Assembly (NCBI GenBank): GCA_019321725.1
Contig: CM033108.1
Span: forward strand, 11,798,060-11,862,059
Origin: Paulownia fortunei
Lineage: Eukaryota > Streptophyta > Magnoliopsida > Lamiales > Paulowniaceae
DNA length: 64,000 nt
Direction: 5' to 3'
In this document: positions 34,477 through 45,558 of the stretch, in pieces
Layout of the letters: every line of letters starts with the position of its first letter
Position numbering within the stretch: position 1 is the first letter of the stretch
Translations under genes and position numbers: made by a program
Notes under the pieces: model-generated
Databases searched by the model: none
Seen by the model: the letters and a program-made list of their open reading frames with translations, nothing else
What the model was told of the DNA's origin: nothing

Positions 34477-37395
34477 TGTAACACCCCTCAACACTAAATA
34501 TAGATATAGGTATAGCAATAATTTTGACAATGCAGCACATGTATGTGCATGTGTGTGTGTATATATTTACTTTTGTCAAATGTAGCACTTTGAGAAATAG
34601 TGTTTTCACACATATAACCATTTATATAGAAAAATCACCATTTATATAAAAACACAACATCCATCACAGTCACGCTATTCTCAGGCTGATTTACTATCAA
34701 ATTTCAAGAGTTATATAGGATAGGACATCCCAAAGTTATAATATGAGAGACTCAAAAATAAAAATAATAGCTTTTACTTCTGGAAGAAGGATATTTTGCA
34801 TCTTGTAGCCCTTTATATATAGTCAACATTTTACATAATAATAATGAATACAACACAACTCAACAGGTCGTCATCCATGTACACTGATCCTCAGAACCTG
34901 TAGGAACCCAAACAGCTTGCCCAGTAGGTTCATGGTATCAAGTATCACCAGACTCACCTACAATGCATAAACTATATGAGCTAACACTCAGCAGGTAAAG
35001 ATTATGCATGTCAAAGAATAATCCACAATATCAAGTCATGCATCTCAAAATGTTATGCCCATAATGCAATTTTATGCATCAAAATATTTCTCTCAAAATT
35101 ATTTCTTTATTGGGCCCCTGACCAAAGCTACTATCCCATGCACCAGAAAAGAGCTCTGTACACCGCCATAATCCAATGGCCAATAATGATATAAGCATAA
35201 AAATTCATGCATACTCATGCACATGCAAATCCATACATAAAACCATGCAAATCCATGCATGTTTCGGTGTACTAGTAGTGGTCAGCAAAACATTTTTCTT
35301 TTTCAGAATCATATCGTGCAATGCAAGATTTATCACAATGCTCATATATGATGCATGCATGTGCCAATGACAATGCCCATGTATGTATGCTCAATGGAGA
35401 GCCCTCTATTATCACATATGATTTATGATATTATATATAATTCACACATGTATTATGTCTATGCATTGTAGTTGCAAATGAATCTTTACTTACCTTTGAT
35501 CGGTTGTGTGATACTTCTAAGTTTCTTAAGTATTACTCCCAACCCTATATGTAAAAATACAAGATATCAATCACCATCCTCAATTAACAAGTTCATCACA
35601 CCTAATGTAGTATAAAGATCTTGAATATCAATTTAAGTAAACAACCTTACCACTTCGAAAATATAACCTTCTACATACCTTTGTTCCACATTTTAAATAT
35701 ATACTAACCTCAGTTAATTGATGTATTATAACTCTTACAACATTTCTCTAAATGTTAGGGATCAAATGCACCACATCTATGTTGGAACATGTTAATGAAC
35801 CAAATAGGACGGATTCACCACTTCACATTTTCTTGTTGCCACATTAATTTGCATGATGATTTTGACACCCTTAGACATATTCATTCACTCCACAATTTTC
35901 ATCACACTTATATAACATCAAAAACAATGTAACCATGTCATATAATGGCTAAAACTCATAGATATAGCTTCCCAAGTTCAGCTCCTTTCACAGCATACTG
36001 AAAATAAATTTTTCCCACCGTGACAATTTTACGCACTTCATGACATTAATGATTTTGGCACCCTTAAGTATATTCAATCACTCCCAAATTTTCATCACAC
36101 TTATATAACATATAAAAAGACACAACCAAGTCATATCCTTGCCAAACTAATGGATTTAATACTGTAAAACTAGTCCACTTCACATATGACAGAATCTGAA
36201 ATTTGATGGTGACAGTTTTGAGCATCTCTTCAATATCATGCCCTATTTTAATTTCTAACTGATGAAAATTTATTCCAATACTCTTAAAGCCATATATAAA
36301 CATGTATATGATGATAATTACAGGTTTTATTCAACATACCATACACTTTTGAAGCCTAAAATACAATAAAACAGTAAGGTAATAGTTTCTGCCACAAGTA
36401 TTTCCTATTAAGTGTTTGTCATCAAAAACCCTTTCTTTGTGCACCAAAGTCTAACTAAAAACTTCCTAACACTTTTATAAGATATATTTAAAGCTTAGTA
36501 AACAATAAAACCATTCAGAATAATCTGAAAACCAAAGGCAAAACAGTAGATAAGTGTTACCTATGCAGATTTTGAGGTTAAACTTGATGATAATCATTTC
36601 TCCTTTACTTTTCTTGCTTTTATTTCAACTTGGAATCAATTTGGAGCACTTGGATACCTTAAGGTGTGTGTTTGGAAGATGAAAATGGCTGAAATAAAGG
36701 TCTGGTCGTGGATTAAGGGTGAAGGGTTTGAGGTGTTAGCTTGAGGTGTTAGCTTAAGCTTAATAAGAAAGCATGAGGTGGCAAAGCTTGAGGTGGCATG
36801 TAATGCTATAATCTGATTTTCTCCCTTATCTTGTAGCCCTAATCTTGTGTGTCTCATATATTCTTATTTGGTTGCAACCTATCTTAGTCACCATTCATTC
36901 CCATAGGTAATTCCTATGTCCATTCATTCGATCTCCAAACCGATTGACATCTGATTCTTAAATGATTGTCTAGTTTGCATTTCTAAAATCATATGCACAT
37001 ATGGACCTTGTATTATGACACTTAAATCATATTATATTATGTCCAATATCCCAAGTATATTAATCCATAGATGTATACTTTTAAAACACATCGATCTAAT
37101 TAAATTGAATCATATAAACTTACTAGTAACACCTTTAACACTTTCAAAATTATAACATTTAACCTATGAATATCCAATATATTGACCAATCTATTTTTTT
37201 TCTTATTTAAATATAGAATTTCTTAATTAGGTTATAAGATCTCAACCACTTATATCATGTGATAACATTAGAGGTCTAACGATTAAGAATGCTATATAAG
37301 ATGTCATGTAAATGTTAATGCAAATTAGTATATAAGTAGCATGTAATGCATGAATCATATTGGCCAAGTGAGTTGTGAGAGGTTCGGGTATCACA
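34477..37395 (+). mobile_element. Solo T-family LTR (copy T3)
   Basis: TGTAACACCCC...GGGTATCACA, 2919 bp, flanked by CCGCG (34472-34476) and CCGTG (37396-37400), a 5-bp duplication with one change. The uninterrupted target exists at about 21930-21950 in the 5' LTR (GGAGCCGCGACCCC), which confirms the insertion point. No coding relic or internal LTR pair lies inside. Confidence 0.92.
35197..35262 (+). repeat. Minisatellite in T3
   Basis: Tandem units around ATGCAAATCCATRCATA occur. The same array differs in unit number in T4 and T5. Confidence 0.6.
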
Positions 37396-38738
37396 CCGTG
37401 GCCCAGAAATTCCAGGCCATGGCCCTTATGCAAAAACTACAAAATAGAAAGTTTCGAGCCACGGCCCCAAAATCTTGAGTCGTTACTACAGAAAAATATT
37501 CTCTAGTGGATTTTGATGACAAGTGGCGAAAAAAGACTCATTTTGGCATCTTTTTTGTTTCCCGCACCTTAGATATAGTACATACATCACACATACCATA
37601 TGACCCATATTTGTACACTATAAACACATAATTACATCACGCAAATGTGAGATACACACATGCTTACATATATTTTCTGGAACAACACACAAAAGAAACA
37701 ATATTCAACACATACACATATTCTATACCTAAATTCTCACACACTTTTCCTCTACATTCAAAACACCCATTCCTCCATATTTCTCCACATATTATACCAA
37801 AACCACACACCCATATCATTAAGGAATTGGGGATTCAAGACAACGGAAAGAAAGAGCTTTATTGAGTATTGAAGATTTTGAAGAAGAACTGAAGAATCAC
37901 TTAGTGGTTGTAATCTTCTACTTCCATTTCTTCTTTCATTTTGATTAGTTTTGAGAAATTTATATTAATTATGATGATGGTAAACTCTTGGTGCTTACTT
38001 AATTTTAATATAAGCTAAACTACTTTTGTCAAGGCTTGAAAAACCATTTCTATAAAGTTGTGAATTGTTGACATGTATGTGATGTGGATGATTGTTGATT
38101 TTGTGATGAGTATACACTATGTTTTTATTGCTTTTTGAAATTTGGATAGTTTTGAGATGAACCTTATTATTATGATTAAGATCGAAAGGTAGTGCCACAA
38201 TAAGTGCTCGTGTAGTGTATGTCGTAGGCTAGGTCACTATAGGAATATAGGAGTTAGCACACATGCAGTAATCATAGACTTGACTATCGACAGTTAGAGG
38301 AAATCACCAAGCCTAATGCATTATTGGATAGCTAAACTTGTATAGAAATATACTGGTTGCTTTCTAGAGATAGCTGTGGTACATCTTGAAAAAGGGTATC
38401 ACATAATATTGGAGTTCCCGCTATCACACAATTTAATGGTAATAAGATTCACTAACTTGTAAGAATTCAAAATGTAATAAAATGAGAATCCAACACCTTG
38501 GCACTTCTCCACCTAAGTTTAAATCCCCTATTTTTTTATTATTTTTGTTGTTAATTTCTAGTTTTAAGTTTTCAAATCAATCAACCAAACTTTCGATAGG
38601 TTAAATATAATTGGATTATCTAAACTTCAGTAATTGCTCATAGACTCTCTACGGACACGACATCCGTATACTCATACACTTTATTACTTGGCTCATACAC
38701 TTGCGGAATTAGATTGCATTTAATTGTAAGCCACACCA

Positions 38739-38743
38739 GCTAC
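38739..38743 (+). repeat. Target site duplication GCTAC, right copy
   Basis: Exact partner of 21708-21712. Confidence 0.85.
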
Positions 38744-39218
38744 GAGCACCCCAAGTAAGGGGTTGCCTCCCTTGCCATGAGTGCCCCTAATAGAGGGGGT
38801 TATCTTAGGTGTTGGCTGCTCTCACAGCTTTGGATTTTAACTGCATTTTCAATGATCAGGTAGTGATTTTCCACATACGATGCTAAAATTATGTGGTATC
38901 ACTTCTTTTGGTAGTACTCTTGATATACTCGGGTTGTTGAGAGAGTCATAGTCTGCATCACAAAATGTCGTTAAGGGTGCAGAGAGTTGACCTGATAAAG
39001 ATATAAGCTAGAAAGTTTGAGAGTGTTAAATGTGTAATTAATCGCGTACCTTTTAACAATGAAGGTAGTGGTTATTTATATTGTTGATATGAGGGTATTC
39101 ATTGGTTTAAACACATTATAACCCAACTTTGTGTATTAACTTGTGGGCCTCTTGAATTTGACCTATTGGATTTTTTCTTTTTTCCGGCCCATAATTCAAA
39201 TGGACCTCTTGAACTTAC
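38744..39218 (-). mobile_element. Continuation of minus-strand Tat-like element (leader/LTR part)
   Basis: Joining 21712 to 38744 restores continuity of the pre-insertion site. On the minus strand this is the upstream side of the gag at 20436-21331, so leader and LTR are expected. A TATTTATATT word at 39073-39082 (minus-strand TATAAATA) fits an LTR promoter. The LTR ends were not resolved, because T4 interrupts it at 39219 and similar sequence may continue after 42100. Confidence 0.4.
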
Positions 39219-42099
39219 TGTAACACCCCCATTACTATACAACTATATATATATATAGTATAATTTAACATGATAGAGCCTGTGTGCATGCATTATTTTT
39301 TTTTCCTGTAATATATTAATAAATAATAAACATTTTCCCACTCACAGACTAATATATATATACCTGCAGAGGACCCATAACAATCATAATATTTATATAC
39401 CCGTGTACAGAAAAGTTATAAAAGTAACACATAGTATAAATCCAAAAACCTAATACAATAGACTATAAAATCAAATAAGTTAACAATCAACCCAATAGGT
39501 CGTCATCCATGTACACTGATCCTCAGAACCTGTAGGAACCCCAACAGCTTGCCCAATAAGTCCATGGTATCAAGTATCACCAGACTCACCTACAATGCAT
39601 AATTATATGAGCTAACGCTCAGCAAGTAAAGATTATGCATGTCAAAGAATAATCCACAATATCAAGTCATGCATCTCAAAATGCTATGCCCACAATGCAA
39701 TTTTATGCATCAAAATATTTCTCTCAAAATCATTTCTTTCTTGGGCCCCTGACCAACGCTACTATCCCATGCACCGGAAAACAGCTCTGTATACCGCCAT
39801 AATCCAATGGCCAATAATCATATAAGCATGCAAATCCATGCATACTCATACGCATGCAAATCCATGCACGCGAACCTGCAAATCCATGCACGCGAACCTG
39901 CAATTCCATGCATAAAACCATGCAAATCCATGCATGCTTCGGTGCACTAGTAGTGGTCAGCAAAATATTTTTCTTTCTCAGAATCATGCCGTGCAATGCA
40001 AGATTTATCACAATGCTCGTATATGATGCATGCACATGCCAATGACAATGCCCATGTATGTATGCTCAATGGAGAGCCCTCTACTATGCACATATGATTT
40101 ATGATATTACATATAATTCACACATCTACTATGTCTATGCATTGTGGTTGCAAATAAATCTTTACTTACCTTTCACTTGGTTGGTGGCTTAGTCTAAATT
40201 TGTTTAGTATTCCTCTCCAACCTTAGATGTAAAATAGCCTGTAATATTACCCAACATCAAGCACCATTCCCAATTTGGCAAGTTGAAAGCACAAAATCTC
40301 ATACTAGACCTTAAACACCAAGCTATAAGCTAACAATCAAGCTTTCACAAACTAGAACCCAATATAGCCCCTCAAATACCTCAATTTCTCATCTTAAATA
40401 CATGCAAACATCATGTAATTGAAGTATTATAAATCTAATAGCATGTGCCTAATTGTTAACATTCAATAGCAACATGTCTAGGTTGAAACATGCTAAGTGA
40501 TCAAATGTGGCAGATTCACATTTTCATATTTTCTTGCTGTCAAGTTTACTTGCATGATAATTTTAACATCCCTAAGCATATCCAATCACTCCCAAATTTT
40601 TACCACACTTAGATAACATGTATATAAATGTAACCATATCATATAATTGCTAAAAATCACGGATATAGCTTTTCAAGTTCAGCTCTCTTCACGACATACT
40701 GAAACAGATTATTTCCTACCGTGACAGTTTTGCACACTTCATGACATTAATGGTTTTGGCACCATTAAGTATATTCAATCACTCCAAAATTTTCACCATA
40801 CTTAGATAACATATATAAGGAGATAAATAGGTCATAATATTACCAAAAATAATGGATTTAGCTCCCTTAATTCGGTTTCCTTCACAGCACACCAAAACAG
40901 ATTTTGCTATTTTGGCAGTTTGAGTGTTTCTCCAATATCATTCTCTATTTCAATTTCCAACTGATAAAACTTCATTCCAATACTCTTAACTCATATATGG
41001 TCATGTAAATGGTAATAATTATAGGTTTTATTCAACATACCATACACTTTTGAAGCCTAAAACACAAGAAAACAGTAAGATGACAGTTTCTGCCACAAGT
41101 ATTTCCTATTAAGTGTTTGTGATCAAAAACCCTTTCTTTGTGCACCAAAGTCTAACTAAAAACTTCCTAACACTTTTATAAGAGATATTGAAAGCTTAAT
41201 AAACTATAAAACCATTCATAATAATCTGAAAACCAAAGGCAAAACCGTAGATAAGTGTTACCTATGCAGATTTTGAGGCCAACTTGATGGTAATCACTTC
41301 TCCTTTGCTTTTCTTGCTTTTATTTCGACTTGGAAATCAATTTGGATCACTTGGAGACCTTAAGGTGTGTGTTTGGAAGATGAAAATGGCTGAAATGAGG
41401 GTCTGGTCGTTGCTTAAGGGTGAAGGGTTTGAGGTGTTAGCTTGAGATGTTAGCTTAAGTTTAATAAGAAAGCATGAGGTGGCAAGTAAATAGAAAAATC
41501 TGATTTTCTCCCTTATCTTGCAGCCCTAATCTTGTGTGTCTCACCTATTTTTATTTGGTTGCAACCTATCTTAGTCACCATCCATTCCCATATTTATTTC
41601 CTATATCCGTTCATTCGATCTCCAAACCGATTCACATCCGATTCTTAACGAAATATCAAGTTTGCATTCCTAAAATTATATGCATATATGGGCCTTGTAA
41701 TAAGACACTTAAATCACATTATATCATGTCTAATATCCCAAGTATGTTAATTTACAAATATATACTTTTGAAATAACTTGATCAAATCAAATTAAACCGT
41801 ATAAGCTTACTAGTAACACTTTTAACACTTCCAAAATTATCACCTATATATCCCATCTATATCTAATATTGATCCACCTCATTTTATTCTTATTTCAATA
41901 TAAAATCAACTACTTAGATTAGAAAATTCAATAACTAATACCGGGCAAGAGCTTCAGAATTAAGTTTAATATTCAAGAATATCGTATAAAATGAAATAAA
42001 TTATGCAATGTCAATAGAAATGCAATTAGCATATAAAATTAACACGTAATGCATGAATCATATTTGGGCATGTGAGTAGTAAGAGGTTCGGGTATCACA
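39219..42099 (+). mobile_element. Solo T-family LTR (copy T4)
   Basis: TGTAACACCCCC...GGGTATCACA, 2881 bp, with CTTAC (39214-39218) and CTTAT (42100-42104) as a 5-bp duplication with one change. It is very similar to T5 through long stretches (for example 40180-40500 against 55060-55380), so both are relatively young. It contains no reading frame of note. Confidence 0.92.
39826..39938 (+). repeat. Minisatellite in T4
   Basis: Units of GCAAATCCATGCACGCGAAC are repeated. T4 has two consecutive ACGCGAACCTGCAA units, T5 has one, and T3 has none of that form. Confidence 0.7.
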
Positions 42100-42104
42100 C
42101 TTAT

Positions 42105-42604
42105 CCTATTAGACTTATTTTGAGCTCATATCCTATCACTATGTTTGGAAAATGTTTTTCAAAATAACTTACATAAATGGTTAGATAGTCAAAGGTCAGC
42201 ATTACTCCATTATAACTTTCAACATTTCAAATAAATCAAGTGCACAGAGATGCTAATCTCTGTCATTCTTGTATATAAATTCTTCAACTAATTATATTCT
42301 CTTAGTTCCATGAATAAATTTTCTTATTTTTATGGGTGGAGATACTTGCAAAATGCTCCATTTCTTAAAACAGTACATGTGAGTATAATGAATTTTGTAA
42401 TTAGTACTTTTTCATTTATAAATGTAAAAAATGATCTAACTTTTTTTTTGTATTTTTCTATAAAAACTTCATATTATTGAAAAGAACATTCAATATGGAA
42501 AGGGAGCATCTTTTTACGATAAACAATGTAAAAGAAACATTTAAACAAGAATTAACATCCACGTAACTGTACGCAAAATATTGAAAAATTGAACTGAAAT
42601 GTAC
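42105..42604. other. Sequence between T4 and kinase exons
   Basis: AT-rich. The part next to the kinase exon may be the following intron (a GT donor lies at 42604-42603 on the minus strand). The left part may belong to the interrupted LTR of the Tat-like element. No exon is recognised. Confidence 0.35.
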
Positions 42605-43327
42605 CTGAGGCTCAAAATCTTCGGATAATACGATATTATTAGCTTAAATATCCCTGTGAATAATTCGTCTTTGGCAAATTTCGTGTAGATAAAGTAGGCC
42701 TTCTGCTGTCCGAAGAATTATCTTATATCTGGTACTCCAATCTAGTTTTTCCTTTGAACCTGGAAGAAGAGTATTTTTAGTTTGTTTAATGATATTTGAG
42801 CCGTACAGCTGAAAAGGAAAAATGTATGAAAATAGCGAAAACATACTGTCAAGAAGCGAACCTAAACTCCCTAATGATGATAACTTAAGAATGAGATATG
42901 CCCCTCCTTCAACCCCATAAGCAATCATTTTAGCAGTATTAGGATGATTTACATGTGCAATTATTCCGATCTCAAATAAAAAATTTAGTACATCATCCTC
43001 TGCTATTCCCTTGTTGAGCCTCTTGATGGCAACCAGTTGTCCATCTGGCAAACAACCTTTGTAAACTTCAGCATAACCGCCCTTTCCAATCAAATTTTCT
43101 AATGCAAAAACAAGAAGAATAACTTCTTAATAAACCATTCATTCATTCATTCTTATATATATATATATTGCCACCAACCTTTGCTAAAGTTGTTGGTTGC
43201 AGTCTGTAAGTCAGCAAGGGTAAAGGTTTTCCAGCCAAAATTGACGTGGTATCTACCCATATCAACATTTTCTCTAGCACTTCTGTTTTTTCTTCTATAT
43301 AATTTTGGCACAACACGAGGAGGGAAA
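42605..43327 (-). pseudogene. RBK-like: RBK-type receptor-like cytoplasmic kinase, 3-exon fragment
   Basis: This resembles plant ROP-binding/receptor-like cytoplasmic Ser/Thr kinases (RBK1/RBK2 group). Minus-strand exon 1 (43327-43179) reads GWKTFTLADLQTATNNFSK. A phase-1 GT-AG intron (43178-43099) follows, and exon 2 (43098-42847) reads IGKGGYAEVYKGCLPDGQL with the Gly loop GKGGYAEV, AIKRL with the ATP-binding Lys, and IIAHVNHPNTAKMIAYGVEGG. A second GT-AG intron (42846-42760) precedes exon 3 (42759-42605), with KEKLDWSTRYKI and LLYLHEICQRRIIHRDI. The next codon, normally the catalytic-loop Lys (HRDIK), is TAA (42644-42646). Translation would continue ANNIVLSEDFEPQ to a GT donor. Introns are intact, so it is a genomic copy, not a retrocopy. 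The N-terminal part is cut off by the copia LTR at 43328, and the rest of the kinase is not found. Confidence 0.88.
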
Positions 43328-45534
43328 TGTTGGGTTCGCTATAATCGCAGGAGTACACGTAGCAGAAAATTAAAATTTTTATCAAACATAAATTTAACCC
43401 ATTTGATTCGAAAGCAATTTTAACAATCGCACTTATTCAAGTGAATATATAAATAAATATAAAATTAGATTATACCTTGCACTCTGATAGTTGTAGGGAA
43501 TGAAGCAATCAATTGCTTATCCTTGACTATTAGAACTCACAGAGATCCAAGTATCTCCTCTCTATCAGGTCCACAATACGGAAGATCAACACCAATCAAA
43601 AGGATTAACTAGTATCATTTTAATTGGTTACTAATCTAGAAGTGGAGTAAATTTTCAAGAACAATAAAGATTGATTTTTTGAGTTCTTGAAACAACAATA
43701 CGAAGAGAATAATAAGAAACTAATTTTCTTTTTCTTTCTTTTCTTTTCTTGGAGAGTAAAAATAGAAGATTTTAAACAAAATAATTTTTGCTCAAATTTT
43801 TTATTTGATTATATAATTTTCATCCCTCATATATATAGGGCTGAAAATTTTAATCCCTTTCCAACTTTTGGAATTTTTTTTAATTTTGAACTAATTCAAA
43901 ACCTTATCTTAGAAGGATTCCAAATCTTCCAAAAACTCTTCTCTTTTCTCTCTCCTATTATATGTGAACTAATTTGAGACTAAATTAATCATCTAAATTG
44001 TCTACATACATTATTGATATTAATTTGAACTCTTCAAATAATATCAAGGTAGATATATATCATATATATATACTATAATTATATTTATACATAAATTAAA
44101 TCTTAGTGGCCGATTTTATCCCATAAAACCGGTCACTATATTTATTTATCAATAAATATTATAATTAAATAAATCATATTTATTAATTTATTCTCTTCAT
44201 ATTTTAGTGAGTTTCTTAAGTGATCCACATTAATTTTGGGCTTGAACTCAAAAATCCCCAAATCAATTCAATTGATTCAATCACAATTTAATTAATCCAA
44301 TTGATTAATTTAATTTACTCCATTTGGGCTTCCTAATTAAATTATGTCCAATTAAATAATCCAATTACTTAATTGAATAATTTAATTTAACCATTAAATT
44401 AAATAGAACCCTTAATTAATTAATTGATCAGTATTAATTAATTAATTTTCAACTATTGGATAAAATCTAAAATTAGAAATATTACTTTCCATAAAGATGT
44501 GTGACCCTCTTAGATCACTACTAAGCTAGTAGTAGGTTTGCAACATTTGCAACTTATGAATAACAATTATTCTAATTAATTAATTCGCTTGGAATCAACT
44601 CCTTAATTTCAAGAACCTTACTATCCATGAAAACACTTAGCAAGTAATCATGGCAAACTAGTTTTAGGTAAAATAGCAAGTAAACTTATTTCAGTTGCGA
44701 GTACCATACACGTACGGTTCTTTCGACAGCTAATCTCTTGATTGAATCTAAGGCATGAATTATAAGTCGAAACCTTAAATAATTCAATAACTGTGATCCC
44801 ATTTCAAGTTCCAATGATTCTTGATGAATCACAATTCATCTTGTCTTGGCCAAGGTCTTTGAATCACGAACTATGAAAACACAGGAGATTTTCTTATTTA
44901 AAAAGACAAGTGTTGAATTCTATGTTGGCCACTGACGAACCTCCATACACACCAGTGCAACACCCAACATACCCCTTTGTGATTGTCAAGCAATCAGAAG
45001 ATATATCAAAGTGCTACAGAATGCACACAAGGCTACCATCATGCCTCAAGTCTGAGGACTAGTCTTGTACTATCGCAATATAGAAATTCTTGTTTCGATG
45101 GGCAAAGCCTCCAACTAAGAATTTCTTGCAGGCCATATTCGGTGTACTTGTTCCCTAACAAGCACTCACACACATGTACTTATGTCTCTATACTAATTCC
45201 AATGGAATATGACATTCTCGTCTCACGAGCATGCATCATATGTACGAGTCTTACTGAGCTATTTGATGTCCCATCTCAAAAAGATCTCAACTCAAAACTT
45301 ATTTAAGACCAAATCCTTAGAGGCATGTTCCATGATCGCCATCATATGCGCGACCATGCCCAGTAGCTAATTTGGTCTAAGGACTTTATCTAATGTGCAT
45401 AAATAAAAGATGCAAGACATAAGATAAAGAAAATACTTTTTTATTAATATGATTCCCAATAAGACTGTCTTTACAAAAGCAAAAGAGTATAATACACCCA
45501 ATCTAATTAGGGTGGTGGGCATTCTATTCTAAAA
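43328..45534 (-). mobile_element. 3' LTR of copia element
   Basis: On the plus strand it runs from TGTTGGGTTCGC to GGGCATTCTATTCTAAAA, about 2.2 kb, matching the solo LTR 25889-28115. The minus-strand start has TT instead of the expected TG. Confidence 0.92.
43824..43840 (-). promoter_or_regulatory. TATA box of copia 3' LTR
   Basis: Minus-strand CCCTATATATATGAGGG, identical to the solo LTR copy. Confidence 0.4.
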
Positions 45535-45548
45535 TCTCCCACTTGCCC
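45535..45548 (-). other. Copia polypurine tract
   Basis: Minus-strand GGGCAAGTGGGAGA stands directly before the 3' LTR, the usual copia AAGTGGGAGA tract. Confidence 0.85.
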
Positions 45549-45558
45549 TAGCTCCAAT

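Larger units (their letters stand above)
21713..38738 (+). mobile_element. Athila-like Ty3/gypsy element with three nested insertions
   Basis: The two LTRs (21713-22604 and 34261-38738) are the same family. They flank a tRNA-Asp-type primer site, Athila gag and protease relics, the noncoding 3' region and a polypurine tract, with a perfect GCTAC duplication outside. Removing the solo copia LTR (25889-28115), the Helitron (28513-34057) and the solo T LTR (34477-37395) with their duplications leaves about 6.3 kb. That is short for Athila, because RT, RNase H and integrase are absent. The LTRs differ strongly, so the insertion is old. It disrupted a minus-strand Tat-like element. Confidence 0.88.
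34261..38738 (+). mobile_element. 3' LTR of Athila-like element, split by a solo T LTR
   Basis: It starts TAGTAGGCTCCTAAATTTT, matching the 5' LTR start (TGATAGGCTC; the G is mutated). It is interrupted at 34477-37395 and continues to ...AAGCCACACCA before the right GCTAC. Without the insertion and its extra duplication copy it is about 1.55 kb, and it keeps the 680 bases lost by the 5' LTR, including the LTR-end block ACACGACATCCGTATACTC and ACACTTGCGG. Confidence 0.88.

Noticed and set aside
34174..34530. 118-codon minus-strand frame
   Set aside because: It crosses the polypurine tract, the Athila LTR start and the T3 insertion boundary, so it cannot be a single old gene.
38860..38910. Primer site candidate (minus-strand GTGATACCACATA) for the Tat-like element
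   Set aside because: It does not match a tRNA 3' end well, and no LTR boundary was found beside it.
39219..39228. TGTAACACCC and GGGTATCACA ends of the T repeat as terminal inverted repeats of a DNA transposon
   Set aside because: The ends are only imperfectly inverted, and TG...CA with 5-bp target duplications in three copies fits an LTR; no transposase is present.
44983..45306. Open frame repeated at 27561-27773 and 52627-52878 as a conserved small protein
   Set aside because: All three lie at the same position inside copies of one copia LTR; the likeness comes from the LTR family, not from coding conservation.
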